NCBI GenBank assembly: GCA_028023455.1
Contig: JAQFVV010000002.1
Span: forward strand, 33,487,725-33,551,724
DNA length: 64,000 bases
Direction: 5' to 3'
From: Epiperipatus broadwayi
Lineage: Eukaryota > Onychophora > Udeonychophora > Euonychophora > Peripatidae
Shown piece by piece: positions 47,908-58,440 of this stretch. Under the pieces are notes generated by a model. The model saw nothing but the letters and a program-made list of their open reading frames with translations. It made no database searches and was not told where the DNA came from. The position numbers and the translations under genes were made by a program. The stretch's first letter is position 1. Each line of letters begins with the position of its first letter.

Positions 47908-48175
47908 TTATATTAGTTCATCTTTGTGAGGTTTTTCAGATATACGTACATGACATTCCATTACCGGTAATCCTGCTACACTTTCACACAAACTAATAAA
48001 TGGCATTCTCTTGGTCAAAAAATGAGAATTTGGAAAAATAAATCCCCTATATGAAATACTAGTTATCCCAGATGATAGCATTCCAAAGGATTCACTTTTT
48101 TTAATTATGGATAACAAGTCAAAATACATTGTTTATGTTTATTATCAGAAGTAGTGGATAGAAATGAAAAAGAAA
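47908..48175 (-). pseudogene. Decayed mitochondrial-carrier exon-like sequence
   Basis: The - strand frame reads LLSIIKKSESFGML, then SGITS, then GFIFPNS. This parallels the mitochondrial carrier stretch with I-I-K-x-E-S-x-x-G-L-x-x-G-x-x-S-P that follows the first PFDTVK motif in SLC25A29-type proteins. After a gap of about 14 residues it continues FISLCESVAGL, like the start of the second carrier repeat, then PVME, near the second P-M-E-L-x-K. Small deletions, no splice sites I trust and a stop at 47908 suggest a decayed exon. It lies on the same strand, 7 kb downstream of the carrier first exon at 55242-55275, which is where such an exon would be. The resemblance may be partly chance. Confidence 0.35.
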
Positions 48176-48399
48176 ATCAAGTTCCGCTTCCCATATTAAA
48201 GCCACATCACTGGAATATAATTTGTACAGACCCCTATTTCAGAACAAAGGAAGCAATTCTCTGAATAACTCCAGATTATTACAAATGAATTGTGTATTTC
48301 TGATAATTTCATTAAAAAAAATTCTGGCATAAATTCCTAAATCATCTTAATATTACATCAAATAATTCATTCCTTTTAAAGTTTTAATACCAAATCTTG

Positions 48400-48673
48400 T
48401 GTGATATATGTCATAAAGTTATGGGATTATTTCCATGTAATAACTAGTGATATGTTTAGTAGATCAATTACTATTAGCAACCCTAAGAATAAACTAGTTT
48501 GCTCTAGTATCCAACAATAGCATTTTTGTCTTGAGTTTAATTAGAGAAAAAAGGAGACAAAAAAGCTACTATTAGGTACTAAAACAAGTAATGTAGCCTT
48601 AGAGTTATCAATTATAATAGAGGTTAGCTGACAACAATACTATTAAAGATATCACTGACTTTACATACAAGTA
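48400..48673. other. Unassigned AT-rich DNA
   Basis: A word near 48403-48440 (TGTGATATATG then GGGATTATTTCCATG) resembles the end of the PLE-type foldback at 25.8 kb; the rest is unassigned. Confidence 0.25.
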
Positions 48674-48915
48674 TCCCATATCACATGATCGTTTCTTATG
48701 CTTGCTCATAACTGTTATTAAAACAGGCAAAAACTCTCCATAGAGTAATGTCACTCAGTGCAAGCAAGAGTAATCAATGCATAAAATTCTCATCTAGTGT
48801 CTACTCATCCAATATCCCCAGATTAGATAGGGATTTTACACAGAAACCTTCTGGCATCCAGTGATTACTCTGGTTTGCACTGAGTGGCACTACTTTTGGG
48901 AGAGTAACCCATATC
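48674..48915. repeat. Family B copy without ribozyme
   Basis: CCCATATCA at 48674-48682 and 48907-48915 brackets a 224-bp insert with both family B arms (TCACATGATC, AAAACTCTCC, then GTTTGCACTGAGTGGC). The centre carrying the hammerhead is deleted at CCAATATCCCCAGATTAG. Confidence 0.6.
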
Positions 48916-49402
48916 ATGAAAATATTTAATCTAACATTTATATACCAAACTAGAATAATTATCTTATTTTTACCCACATCATAATTTTGGCTATGAAAAT
49001 CAAATTTATCTACATAAAATATTGCATACCTAATTTATTAGCCTGCTCAAATCAGTTTTAATGACCCTATTGAAATGTAATCCTACCAAATTCTTTTGTG
49101 TATGCCATTATTTGCTATATCAAGTAATCCATTCGATAACTTTCTTTGGTATTAGTATTTTTATCTATCAACTGAATTCATGCATTTTTCATATAAAATG
49201 ATGATCGCTCCTAAATGTACATTTTCCCGCTCCTTTCTGAATCCTATCCAAAGATATCAATGACTAAACAAGAGGTCAGATTACCATAAAGAATTCTATA
49301 TAATTTTAAGAAATTCAAATATAGTAATAATGTATAAGTCAAAAAAGTATAAATCTTTATTGCTGGAATGAATAAAAACATTTCTTTGAATGTTCATATT
49401 TT
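48916..49402. other. AT-rich DNA, no gene seen
   Basis: No signal recognised. Confidence 0.35.
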
Positions 49403-49712
49403 AATAAAATATATTAAAACAGGCAAACACTCACTATATGTATTGCCACACACAGCAGGCTAGAGTAAACAATGGATGCCAGAAGGCTTGTGCATAAAAT
49501 CCCCATCTAGTGCCTACTCATCCAATATCCCCAGGCTAGTTTATGGCTTGTGGCCTTCGTCAGTGATGAGCCTTGAATCTGAGAGCACTGCACCTAGATC
49601 TTAGGATCTAATGCAACCCTCCAGCAACCACCTTTTATCTCCACTTAACTTCAAAACTATGAGTTTTAAATAGAAATGGTGATCATGTGATGTTTATTGG
49701 AATAAAATATAT
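49403..49712 (-). repeat. Family B single unit with 12-bp target duplication
   Basis: AATAAAATATAT at 49403-49414 and 49701-49712 flanks a 286-bp insert. It starts TAAAACAGGCAAACACTC and ends CATGTGATGTTTATTGG. It is a single, internally deleted unit and so helps define the two true ends of the family. Confidence 0.8.
49522..49576 (-). ncRNA. Hammerhead motif, family B, second box mutated
   Basis: CUGACGA and stem II (GGC with GCC) are intact. GAAA has become UAAA and the triplet reads GCC instead of GUC, so it should not cleave. Confidence 0.45.
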
Positions 49713-50349
49713 ATTTGAAACTTCCCATTTCTAACATTTGAAGTGATGTTTTGCTATCGTAGTAACAATTTTTTAATTAATTATTAAAGTTAAGTTCATT
49801 GTTAAAAATAAAGGCAATTATTTTTTGTTCCTTTTTTTCTTTCATATCATTATGTTTATTAACATTCAACTTTTAAGAATACGATTTTAAAAAAAACACC
49901 TTGAAGAATTTGAATAGTTAGTGTAATAAATTTATAAAAATTTGAAAATTATCTGAACGGGTTTTACAAATTCATCATTTTAAATATACACTTTTGAAAA
50001 TCATAGATAATGATGTTTAAAATAGATAGTATATTATTTGAATTTTCAATAGACATTGTAATAACTGGTGAAACATCTTTCTTGGATAATAGTCTTCCTG
50101 TTTTATGAATCCACCACTATACTCAATTTTCCATTTCCTTTTAGCATGTTTTACAGTTCAAGTTCAACATTTCAGGCAGACAAGCAACAATATCATTTCA
50201 GGGCTAATCTTGGTAGGTTCTTCCAGTAAGGTATCCTTTGACTATGAGGAACTATAAAGAGCAATATCAATGGTCAGCAATTTCTAGAAGCCTTTAGTCA
50301 ATCGTCCTTTCAACCATAACAATTTCATTCAGGAATTCCAGTTTTTATT
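49713..50349. other. AT-rich DNA, no gene seen
   Basis: No signal recognised. Confidence 0.35.
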
Positions 50350-50770
50350 AAAGAATATAAGTAATATTTACTAAGGTAATAAACCTCAAGAATGCAGGGA
50401 CCTCTATAGATCTTAACAACAAGGTTAAGATTTGGAAGAAACAAGGGGAACCCTTCTTTACTTCAATCTACTTTCTATATAAATAGGTGAAGCTGAAGCA
50501 GTTAGATCTGAGAGCGTGAAGCTATTCAATATTTCACTGATTAAGTCCCCAATTCCTATTACACATTAGTATTCGCGAAATCTTTCGATTTACGAGTCAA
50601 TGGAAAGATCTTATAATTAGAAATCTATTACGATAATTTAAAGTTGTAATTATAAATTTATTTAACGCACATTGATTACATAAGTAATATTTACTAAGGC
50701 AATAAACTTCAAGAATGTGCATAATCAATGTGCTTTAAATAAATTTATAATTACAACTTTAAAGAATATA
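50350..50770. repeat. Repeat family D copy 2 plus foldback
   Basis: 50368-50515 matches 27967-28145. Then 50638-50676 and 50722-50763 form an inverted repeat (AATTATAAATTTATTT, GCACATTGATTA) around a second partial D start at 50684 (AAGTAATATTTACTAAGG). The same AATTATAAATTTATTT-GCACATTGATTA junction precedes D at 27940, so it belongs to the family. Confidence 0.6.
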
Positions 50771-51584
50771 GTAAAAAATATTTTTCCAAAGGATATCATC
50801 TTTTGTAGATTTCTTTATTTCTGGTTTCAATTGAATTTTATCCCAAGAGCATAGGTTGATCATGATACTCGGTAACATTTGTTCTCTAATTAATTAATCA
50901 TAATTTCAATTCTTTAAGTTATATCATCAACTGATTGAATTATTTTCCTTCTATTGTTATAAATCAATTGTTGATCAAAACATATTTACCAAAATTTATA
51001 AGCTTCCTATCTTCCCAGAGTATTATTGAAATACACTTCATTAAAACAACACTTCTTTACAAATTTTAATTATTTAAACATTTAATAGAAATTCTAATAA
51101 CTAACTGATAGAATGTTTTAGAGTTTCTAACATTATCAATGTACTTCTTGATAGATGTTTTAAAATGTGTAATTCTATGAAGCAAGCTATACTTTGCATG
51201 AATTTCTAGTTACAAATAATGGGCTATCTCTTCCACATTTCAAACTGTTTTTAGTCGGGTGATATCTGTGAGCATACATTTAACAATTAAAAGATATATT
51301 TGTTGAAATTTTTTTATCATTTTAAATCTAATTTTATATACATACAAAGAATAGTTTATAGTCATCAGCCTACTCTTTTCACTTGTTATAGACCAAGATT
51401 TTACTAACTATTATGAATTAACATATAGACTACAGAAACAATTTATGTCTGTATATAGTCTCTTAAAACAATTCATATCTATATATAGTCTTTTAAATAG
51501 ATATGCAGCTTATATCTTATGTATATTTTGTATTTTTTATTTAATTTTAACCCATTTTAAAGCTATAACATTAACAACCTTAAT
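50771..51584. other. AT-rich DNA, no gene seen
   Basis: A short direct duplication occurs at 51425-51495 (CAATTCATATCTATATATAGTC with a near copy upstream). Otherwise nothing is recognised. Confidence 0.35.
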
Positions 51585-51690
51585 TGTTAGCTGAGAGGTC
51601 ATCGCAGCAGCCTTGCAAGCAAGTAGTTGTTGCAGATGGTTATGGGTTCGCCTCCCGGCCGATGCTATGACATATTAAAAAAAAACTGAC
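51585..51690 (+). mobile_element. tRNA-derived SINE copy 3
   Basis: TAGCTGAGAGGTCATCGC stands for the A box and ATGGGTTCGCCTCCCGG for the B box, then GATGCTATGACAT and an A tail, as in copies 1 and 2. Confidence 0.7.
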
Positions 51691-51699
51691 CTTATACTC

Positions 51700-52095
51700 T
51701 TTGCATGAAATAAATCAGAATTAAAATTTGGCTGGAATGCTTTTGATAGAAATAAATATTAAAAAAAAATATGCCTATGGATTTGAAAATAAAGATTTCT
51801 AGAAGATTTGTATCACCAGTTCTTACTTACAGGATGAGATTTGGGGACACTTAACAGGGGAACAATAGAGGTTTCAGGCCATTTACTGATGAATGTAGAG
51901 ATATTTGTTAAAAGTATAAAAAAAAAGATTGCTAGAAGAGACAATAATAAACAGACAATCTAAATTGGATTTCAAAAGATTGTAATCAGCCTATAAGAAG
52001 ACACCAAGTGAAATGGATGGATGAAATAAATTTTGCCTGTGTGTGGAGAGGTAAAATCTCAAAAAACTTGGAAACCATTCTCAATAGATGAAAAA
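51700..52095 (+). pseudogene. RTE LINE C-terminal fragment
   Basis: Broken frames follow the 28553-29095 protein: GWNAFDRN (51733), SPVLTY (51808), ARRDNN (51930) and RRHQVKWMDEI (51990). Many stops. It shows that a canonical RTE C-terminus, without the 1.27-kb tail, also occurs in this genome. Confidence 0.65.
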
Positions 52096-52417
52096 TGTGA
52101 TAATGGCTTTTTTTTTTTACAGTGTTATTGAAACTTATTCTCAATTTTTAATATATAAATAAGCCAAATCTAAATGATTATGTAAATTCAAATCTATGAT
52201 AGTATATTCAGTTCTCAAAAAAAAAAAAATTAATTTAAAGATTAAGTTATTCATTTTGTATATTATGCCATCAAACATAACGTGATCACCATTTCTAATG
52301 CTTGCTCATAACTGTTATTAAAACTGGCAAAACTCTCCATACAGTACTCAGTGCAAGCCAGAGTAATCAATGGATGCCAAGGCTTGCACATAAAATCCCT
52401 ATCTAGTGCCTACTCAT

Positions 52418-52471
52418 CCAATATCCCCAACTAGTTTCTGGCTTGTGGCCTTTGTCAGTGAGGAACCTTGG
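52418..52471 (-). ncRNA. Hammerhead motif, family B, core and triplet mutated
   Basis: The box is CUGACAA. Two bases are lost at the cleavage triplet (GAAACUAGUUGGGG), and stem II is intact. Probably inactive. Confidence 0.5.
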
Positions 52472-52880
52472 ATCTGAGAGCACTGCACCTAGATCTTAGG
52501 ATCTAATGCAACCCTCCAGAAGCCATCTTTTATCTCTATTTAACTACATTTAACTACAAAACTATGAGAATAAAATTGAAAACCAATATTTTCTATCTAA
52601 GCTCATTAGCTTATATAGTCATATAGGTCTGAACTTAGTTCAGTACCCATATATTTTGGTGTCTTTGGTTCTTTAATAAGTTCTTTAATAACTATAGCCA
52701 CCACTATCCTATTAGGCAGGATTGGTATTAAACCATCAAGCATCACATGATCACCATTCCTTATGCTTGCTCATAAAACAGGCAAAACTCTCCATACAGT
52801 AATGCCATTCAGTGCAAACCAGAGTAATCAATGAATACCACAAGGCCTGTGCATAAAATCCCTATCTAATGCCTACTCAT

Positions 52881-52935
52881 CCAATATCCCCAGACTAGTT
52901 TCTGGCTTATGACCTTCATCAGTGACGAGCCTTGG
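52881..52935 (-). ncRNA. Hammerhead ribozyme, family B, intact core (CUGAUGA)
   Basis: The canonical box CUGAUGA is followed by stem II (GGU, loop CAUAA, GCC, with a U.G pair), GAAAC, the palindromic ACUAGU stem III and the GUC triplet. The predicted cut lies between 52893 and 52892. Stem I pairs UCGUCA with UGGGGA with one mismatch, and an outer CCAA pairs with UUGG across an internal loop. This is a textbook type I layout. Confidence 0.7.
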
Positions 52936-53391
52936 ATCTGAGAGCACTGCACCTAGATGTTAGGATCTTATGCAACCCTCCAGCAGCCAGCTTTTGTCTC
53001 TACTTAACTACAAAACTATGAGAATAAAATTGAAAACAGAATATTTTCAATCTAAGCTCATTAGCTTACATAGTCATATAGGTCTGAACTCAGTTTAGTA
53101 CCCATACATTTTGGTCTGGTTCTTTAATAACCATAGCCACCATCATACTATTATACAGGATTGGTATTAAACCATCAAACATCATGATATTGGATACTCT
53201 AGATAGGGATTTTATGCACAAGCCTTCTGGCATCCATTGATTACTCAGGCTTGCACCGAGTGGCATTACTATATGGAGAGTTTTGCCTGTTCGAATATTA
53301 TAGGCATATGAAAATAGTTTTGATCTGAAGAAATCGAAGTAAATTAAAAAATAACACAATCTTCTATTTTAAAAATGGTCTATTAATTTCA

Positions 53392-53572
53392 AAATATATA
53401 CAATCGATGCACAATCTTCTTTATAAATCTTGATTTATTACCTGAACTATTATAATGTACAATACACTCAGTTTCCACTATATTAATAGAAATGTATTGT
53501 ACATTATAAATAGTTCAGATTATAATAAATTAAGATTTATAAAAAAAGTTTATGCATGGATTGTATATATTC
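53392..53572. repeat. Foldback, about 75-bp arms
   Basis: ACAATCGATGCACAATC (53400) with TGCATGGATTGTATAT (53555), and GAACTATTATAATGTACAAT (53444) with its reverse, form arms around a 24-bp centre. No coding and no ribozyme-like box. Confidence 0.6.
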
Positions 53573-53579
53573 TGAAGAA

Positions 53580-54305
53580 ATCAGAATCACAAAAAGACCA
53601 ACTGTAAACTCTTAACATGAATTTAAACTGTTGTTTTGCAACTTTCAAATCAATCATTTTGGATTCTGAATACTCTGTGTTCAAATGGATAAGATAAAAG
53701 TCAATTTTGATATTCATGAATAAACATTTACATTGCTACATTTATGCATATGAGTTATGATTTAATAAAGCAGTCAAAATATAATGAAATAACAACCAGT
53801 GTCATTGAATGGCAAAAACAATGTCGGGTATATTTCTTATCAAAATGTCATTTTATTAAAGAAAAGGTTACATATGTAAGAACATTCTTTTAAATGGTCT
53901 AAAAGTTTTAGCACTATAGAACAAGGAAAGCCTAGTTATTTTCTTGCAGACTTAACAACAGTTTGCTACTATTTAACTAATGATTTAAACTTACTTAGAT
54001 TACCAAAATTATAAAAATTAAGCAACTTTCCTTAGAGGAATGTAGTTATATTATCAAAAATAAATTATCACTAATACCATCAGTTCTATTTTGATATTGA
54101 TCAATCTCGCAATTTCAAAAAAAGGCAATTTATCAACAGAAAGAATGTTTCACATGCTACAAGAGTGCCGAGGATTCTTAATAAGCTTGGGTAGAAGAGA
54201 TGTTGGTACATTTTAAATCTACTCTTTTATGGGAAGACATTTTTTTTTGACCAAGGTAGGTTTTAATATCTGATTATTATAGGACTGCGATAAAATGGTA
54301 ACAAT
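53580..54305. other. AT-rich DNA, no supported gene
   Basis: No repeat family or open frame is recognised. Confidence 0.3.
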
Positions 54306-54309
54306 TATC

Positions 54310-54378
54310 ATCGTCGGGGATAAAACTCTCCATACAGTAGTGCAAGCATTAGAAATGGTGATCATGTGATCGTCGGGG
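54310..54378. repeat. 49-bp family B remnant with 10-bp target duplication
   Basis: ATCGTCGGGG at 54310-54319 and 54369-54378 flanks 49 bp that joins AAAACTCTCCATACAGTAG to TGGTGATCATGTG, the two ends of family B with everything between deleted. Confidence 0.75.
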
Positions 54379-54379
54379 G

Positions 54380-55240
54380 TAATTTATTAATGCTTCTATA
54401 AGCATACGACACGTTTAATGTATTTTGTCATTATGGCTTTATTGTCGGGAGTTCGAAAGAAGTTCAAAGGCAAAAAGTGGAATTGATCCTTAGCCTTTAC
54501 AGTCCAGAATCAGACACTTATTAATATAAGACATCATTAACCTTTTCTCTACAGCATAGCTTATACGGAAATTTAAAGAATTATGAATCCAATATTCTTA
54601 TTTGATTTCACAGATACATATATAAACGTATTCTTTTATGTGCCAAATTCTCTTTCATAACTTCATTTAATAAAAATACAAAGGAAAAAACGAATTATTT
54701 TTTTAAATTTCAAACAACCACTAAGGAAATCATTTATTTTAAATTATACATTTTTTATTAAATATCAAAATTGGTTTTCCCTATTCAAAAAGTTTCCGAC
54801 CTCAGGACGCCCACAGAAATGTAGCAAAATGAAAACGTCATCATTAAATTTGGCTCCAATCAGGTGATGTTCGGATTCGTTTACGTCTGATTCCGGCATG
54901 CGGACAAGAACAAGGACTTAGAAACTGGAAGTTTGTTAATTTACATAACAAACGTTAATATCAGTTCATAAGAAACTGAATATAATAGAAATTACACATG
55001 AATATAACCTTAAAAGGCAAAAAAAAAAAAAAATTCTAATAAGTTTTCTTAAATGATGAAATTTTTATTAACGTTATAGAAAGTCACCAAAGACTCAAAT
55101 TTACTAAATAGCTTGAATTACTTAAATGAAACGTATAATGCTTTTCATGAAAAAATATTTAGAATGAGGGTTTAAAGCAGTATATACAAAAATTTAATAA
55201 AATTGAAATAAGCAATCAATAAGAAAAATAGATTAACTTA
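54380..55240. other. AT-rich DNA, start of carrier intron 1
   Basis: In the direction of the carrier gene this is the first part of intron 1. A short G+C-richer block at 54790-54910 is unassigned. Confidence 0.35.
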
Positions 55241-55241
55241 C

Positions 55242-55275
55242 CTCCGATGCAGCCTGCTACAAAATCAAGCGCCAT
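55242..55275 (-). CDS. First coding exon of an SLC25A29-type mitochondrial carrier
   Basis: On the - strand an ATG with purine at -3 (GAAATGG context) opens MALDFVAGCIGG, and after 34 coding bases a strong donor GTAAGT follows (55241-55236). MALDF-x-AGC-x-GG is the conserved N-terminus of the SLC25A29/45/47 group of mitochondrial carriers, inner-membrane transporters for basic amino acids or related substrates. The next residues in the family (AGVLVGHPFDTVK) should be in the next exon, not found in the window. Intron 1 must hold much of the repeat-rich DNA to the left. A decayed carrier-like exon lies at 47908-48175. The identification rests on 12 residues plus the donor, so which member of the group it is stays open. 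Confidence 0.65.
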
Positions 55276-55700
55276 TTCTTCGACAGAATGAGCAAAAGTT
55301 ATCCAAGTGTTTAAAAGATACCCGTACAAGATTTACTTACGTAAAAAGCAACATAAGTACATAAACGATACAGATACTTTAACAGTGACGACTAAAAAAA
55401 AACAGCATCAGAAGAACAAAAACCCTTCGCACAAAACAGCAGGATCGGCATTCTCCCTTCCGTCCGCTGTCGAAAGCCGCCATCACGATTCATCCCAAGC
55501 ATTTGGATTGAAATTACGTACACAATGTGCAAGTCCGAAACCAATAAGCTTTTACAAAATTGAAGGTGTGTCTATAGTCGTCTACTTATCAATAAGGAGA
55601 TGCTGTTAGACGTGGTAAGGCCAAAGTGTGACTGCGATTGACGACGGTGCTCTAAATTTTTTTTTATTTAACTGATTATAAATTCGTCATTGAAAATCAG
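55276..55700 (-). promoter_or_regulatory. Putative 5' UTR and promoter region of the carrier gene
   Basis: The DNA upstream of the ATG is less AT-rich and has more CpG than anything nearby (TCCGTCCGCTGTCG, GACGACGGTGC), as many animal promoters do. A second donor-like word ACGTAAGTAAAT on the - strand (about 55335) could end a 5' UTR exon. The 100-residue + frame at 55307-55609 has no features and is probably incidental, though a divergent transcript cannot be excluded. Confidence 0.35.
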
Positions 55701-56825
55701 CTGACATCTACCGGGTTATTCTAGTTTTGCTTCTCATCTTGCACAAGTTGCTGATAACGGAATTGCTGTTATACTGTGAATGGATTTGTGGCAAAACCTA
55801 AATATGGTTTTTGCAGAAAATATTAATAAAAATTTAACTAGATTTTCCACTAAAGATGAAAAATATCATTTCCGCAGGATATTAAAGTATTCTAGGAAAT
55901 TAATCGCATCACTATTCGGTTGATTAATCAGTCACTCGGAAAGATGAGCTATATAAATTCATATAATCTATCAAATTTAAGATATTTTTAATTTATTATG
56001 GGTCGAATCAGGATTCTTTAGTGTTTGAATCTGCATCCGCGATTAAACGACTTCATTAAACCGCACCAGCAAGAGATTTCCTCGATGCTATAAAATAAAA
56101 TAAAAAATGCGCTTTGATTTTAAGTATTGATTAAATAAGAATAAACAAATTGTAATTGATAATGATGAAGCTTTTTAATTCATGAATACTGATTTTATTT
56201 AATTATATTTTCGAAACATCAAGATCACAGATTTATTGAACCGTAAAAATAAAGTCATTACAAATTATTAGCGTAGATCGCGTGATTTTTGATTCCAATC
56301 GGGATTATTTGCCAGAAAAGTTACTTGTCTTCTCAGAGTTGCCTTTCTAGTAAATCACTTCAAAAGTGTACTGAAGTATGATTGCTAATTTTAAAAGATT
56401 TAAAAAAAAAAAACAGTTTTAATTTTTTAACATTTTGAAATATATTCATATGCTTTGTATATATTAAAGTTTGTTATTAAAAAACGAATTTTGAGGCATT
56501 TTTCAAAGTAAGGAATTGCTTGGAATAGCATAAATGTAATGAATGGGGTTACAATAATAGTAAAACGTGAAAATAAAATGGAAAATTTTGGCAGATGGTG
56601 AGACAGAAGCTAACTTCACACTATAAAACGGAAATGCAAAAGAAAATGTTTGCATACATATTTTGATACATCTGTTGTGAGGAGTGGCTCCAGCGTCACT
56701 CAGCATTTTTGTCTTCAGGATTTTTTATCCCAAAGCTGACCAGGGTACTAAAAAAAAAAAGGTCAGCAAATTACTTTAACCTCTTCCCCAAATGTCAATA
56801 TTCCTTAGATAAATATCTTACAATA
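55701..56825. other. AT-rich DNA, no supported gene
   Basis: No repeat family or domain-bearing frame is recognised. Confidence 0.3.
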
Positions 56826-56829
56826 AATA

Positions 56830-57125
56830 TCATTAAAACAGGCAAAACTCTCCATACAGTAGTGCCACTCAGTGCAAGTCAGAGTATTCAATGGATGCCA
56901 GAAGGCTTGCGCATAAAATCCCTATCTAGTGCCTACTCATTTAATATCCCCAGACTAGTTTCTAGTTTATGGCTTTCATCAGTGAGGAGCCTTGGATCCG
57001 AGAGCACTGCACCTAGATCTTAGGATCTGGCTTGCACTGAGTGGCACTATTGTATGGAGAGTTGTGCCTGGTTTAATAACAGTTATGAACAAGCATAAGA
57101 AATAGTGATCATGTGAGATGTTTAA
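56830..57125 (-). repeat. Family B copy, inverted plus direct part
   Basis: Begins TTAAAACAGGCAAAACTCTC and ends GTGATCATGTGAGATG. The short direct part starts at 57024 (TCTGGCTTGCACTGAGTGGC). The 104-residue frame over 56709-57023 is a translation of the repeat. Confidence 0.7.
56941..56995 (-). ncRNA. Hammerhead ribozyme, family B, intact core, weak stem II
   Basis: CUGAUGA, GAAAC, ACUAGU and GUC are all intact. Stem I pairs UCCUCA with UGGGGA over six positions. Stem II is reduced (AAGCC with ACUAG, two to three pairs). Likely the best stem I in the window. Confidence 0.6.
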
Positions 57126-57144
57126 TGGTACAAGAAATGTCTTG

Positions 57145-58150
57145 TATAACAATACCTCTGAGTATCTCCTATAACTATTATATCTTCTGAATTGCCCAGG
57201 ATTTTAAATGAAGTGAGACATGCAATTTAATTTATGAAGAAGGGAAAAGCTCCAAGTAATGATGGAATTATAATCGATATCTTAAAAGAAGCAAGTGAAG
57301 AAATAGAAAAAAATTTGGCAAAATTATATATTGAATGTTTAAATGATAAAGATGTACCAGATGATTGGAAGAATGCAATATTAATATTTAAAAAGATAAA
57401 GAAGACATTAGAAATTACAGACCTGTCAGTCTTTTATCAGTTCTATACAAAAAAATTTTACAATTCATATATAGCGAACTTTGGATTTTAACCAACCAAA
57501 AAAACAAGCTGGATTTAAAAGTGGTTTTAGCACAATGGATAATACCCAAGTATTGAGAGAAGTTATAGAAAGGACCAATGAATGTGAATTGCCATTGTGC
57601 TTTGGATTTGTAGATTATGAAAGGGTATTTGACTCTACAAGCATTTCTTTGGTGATTAATACATTTGATCACCAAGAAATATGTCATATTCTGAAGAATA
57701 TTTATAAAAATTCAAAGGTGTATGACAGGGTGACTCCATATCTTCAAAACTTTTTACAGCAGTTTTGCAAGAAGTAATTTATGGGTTAAAATGGGAAGCA
57801 AAGGGAATAAAAGTAAATAGAGATTATTTAAGTTATCTAGATTTTGCAGATAATGTAATTGTTTTTGGAAATAATGTTTTAGAACTTCAAGAAGTGCTGG
57901 CAGAGTTAAGACTAAAGTAATGTTCAATGGATTTTCTCGCAAGAAGCAAATAAAGATCGGTAATAATGAGTTAGAAAAAGTTAACTATAAATACCTTGGT
58001 CATATTATTATTACTATAGATGGGTACATAGTGGATGAAATTAATCATAGAATTAAACTTAGTTGGAGTGCTTTTGGTAGAAATAAATGCTTTACCAGTA
58101 CTTACTTATGGATCTGAGACTTGCGTCCTTAAGAGAAGAGCAATATTTTA
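57145..58150 (+). pseudogene. RTE LINE reverse transcriptase fragment
   Basis: Broken frames follow copy 2 closely: MKKGKAPSNDGIIIDILKEA (57234), VPDDWKNAIL (57355), QAGFKSGFST (57507), FVDYERVFDS (57607), motif B worn to YDRVTPYLQNF (57720), motif C LDFADN (57840) and EINHRIKLSWSAFGRN (58040). There is no endonuclease domain. It ends near 58150 shortly after the VLPVLTYGSET region, without the 1.27-kb tail. Confidence 0.8.
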
Positions 58151-58351
58151 TCTTCACGAAGTATTATATCAGCTTATCCTTTACACATTGATAAAATTAT
58201 AAAAAATCAACACCTTATTATTTTCTCAATGCTTATTTTATTAAAATTAATCCATCTAACACTTTCAGTTGCCCAGCATTACTCAGAGCTACAAAACTTA
58301 GATAAATACATGAATTCACAAATACTTAATCATATAAATATACATTATATT
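58151..58351. other. AT-rich DNA, no gene seen
   Basis: Short spacer between the RTE fragment and the PLE arm. Confidence 0.35.
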
Positions 58352-58440
58352 TGTATTTTTATATTGGACTATTTCCATCATCTAATATGTGTGTTGAATG
58401 TCTTTAGAAAAGTTTTAATTTTTAGTTAAATATTCCAAAT

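Larger units (their letters stand above)
52268..53295 (-). repeat. Family B tandem dimer plus partial unit
   Basis: Two head-to-tail units start at about 52272 and 52737 (GTGATCACC, ATGCTTGCTCATA), a period of 463-465 bp. They share long central segments, such as ATCTAATGCAACCCTCCAG and TTAGCTTATATAGTCATATAGG. The hammerheads at 52418-52471 and 52881-52935 are 463 bp apart in the same orientation. A partial opposite-orientation unit runs to 53295 (GAGTTTTGCCTGTT). This is the best tandem ribozyme-bounded array in the window. Confidence 0.8.

Noticed and set aside
53650-53705. - strand peptide YPFEHRVFRIQ resembling the carrier signature PFDTVKVRLQ
   Set aside because: Short, preceded and followed closely by stops, no splice sites, and the signature Lys position is Val; likely chance.
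55307-55609. 100-residue + frame opposite the carrier 5' region
   Set aside because: Lysine- and serine-rich start with no domain; more likely an accident of the CpG-richer promoter region.
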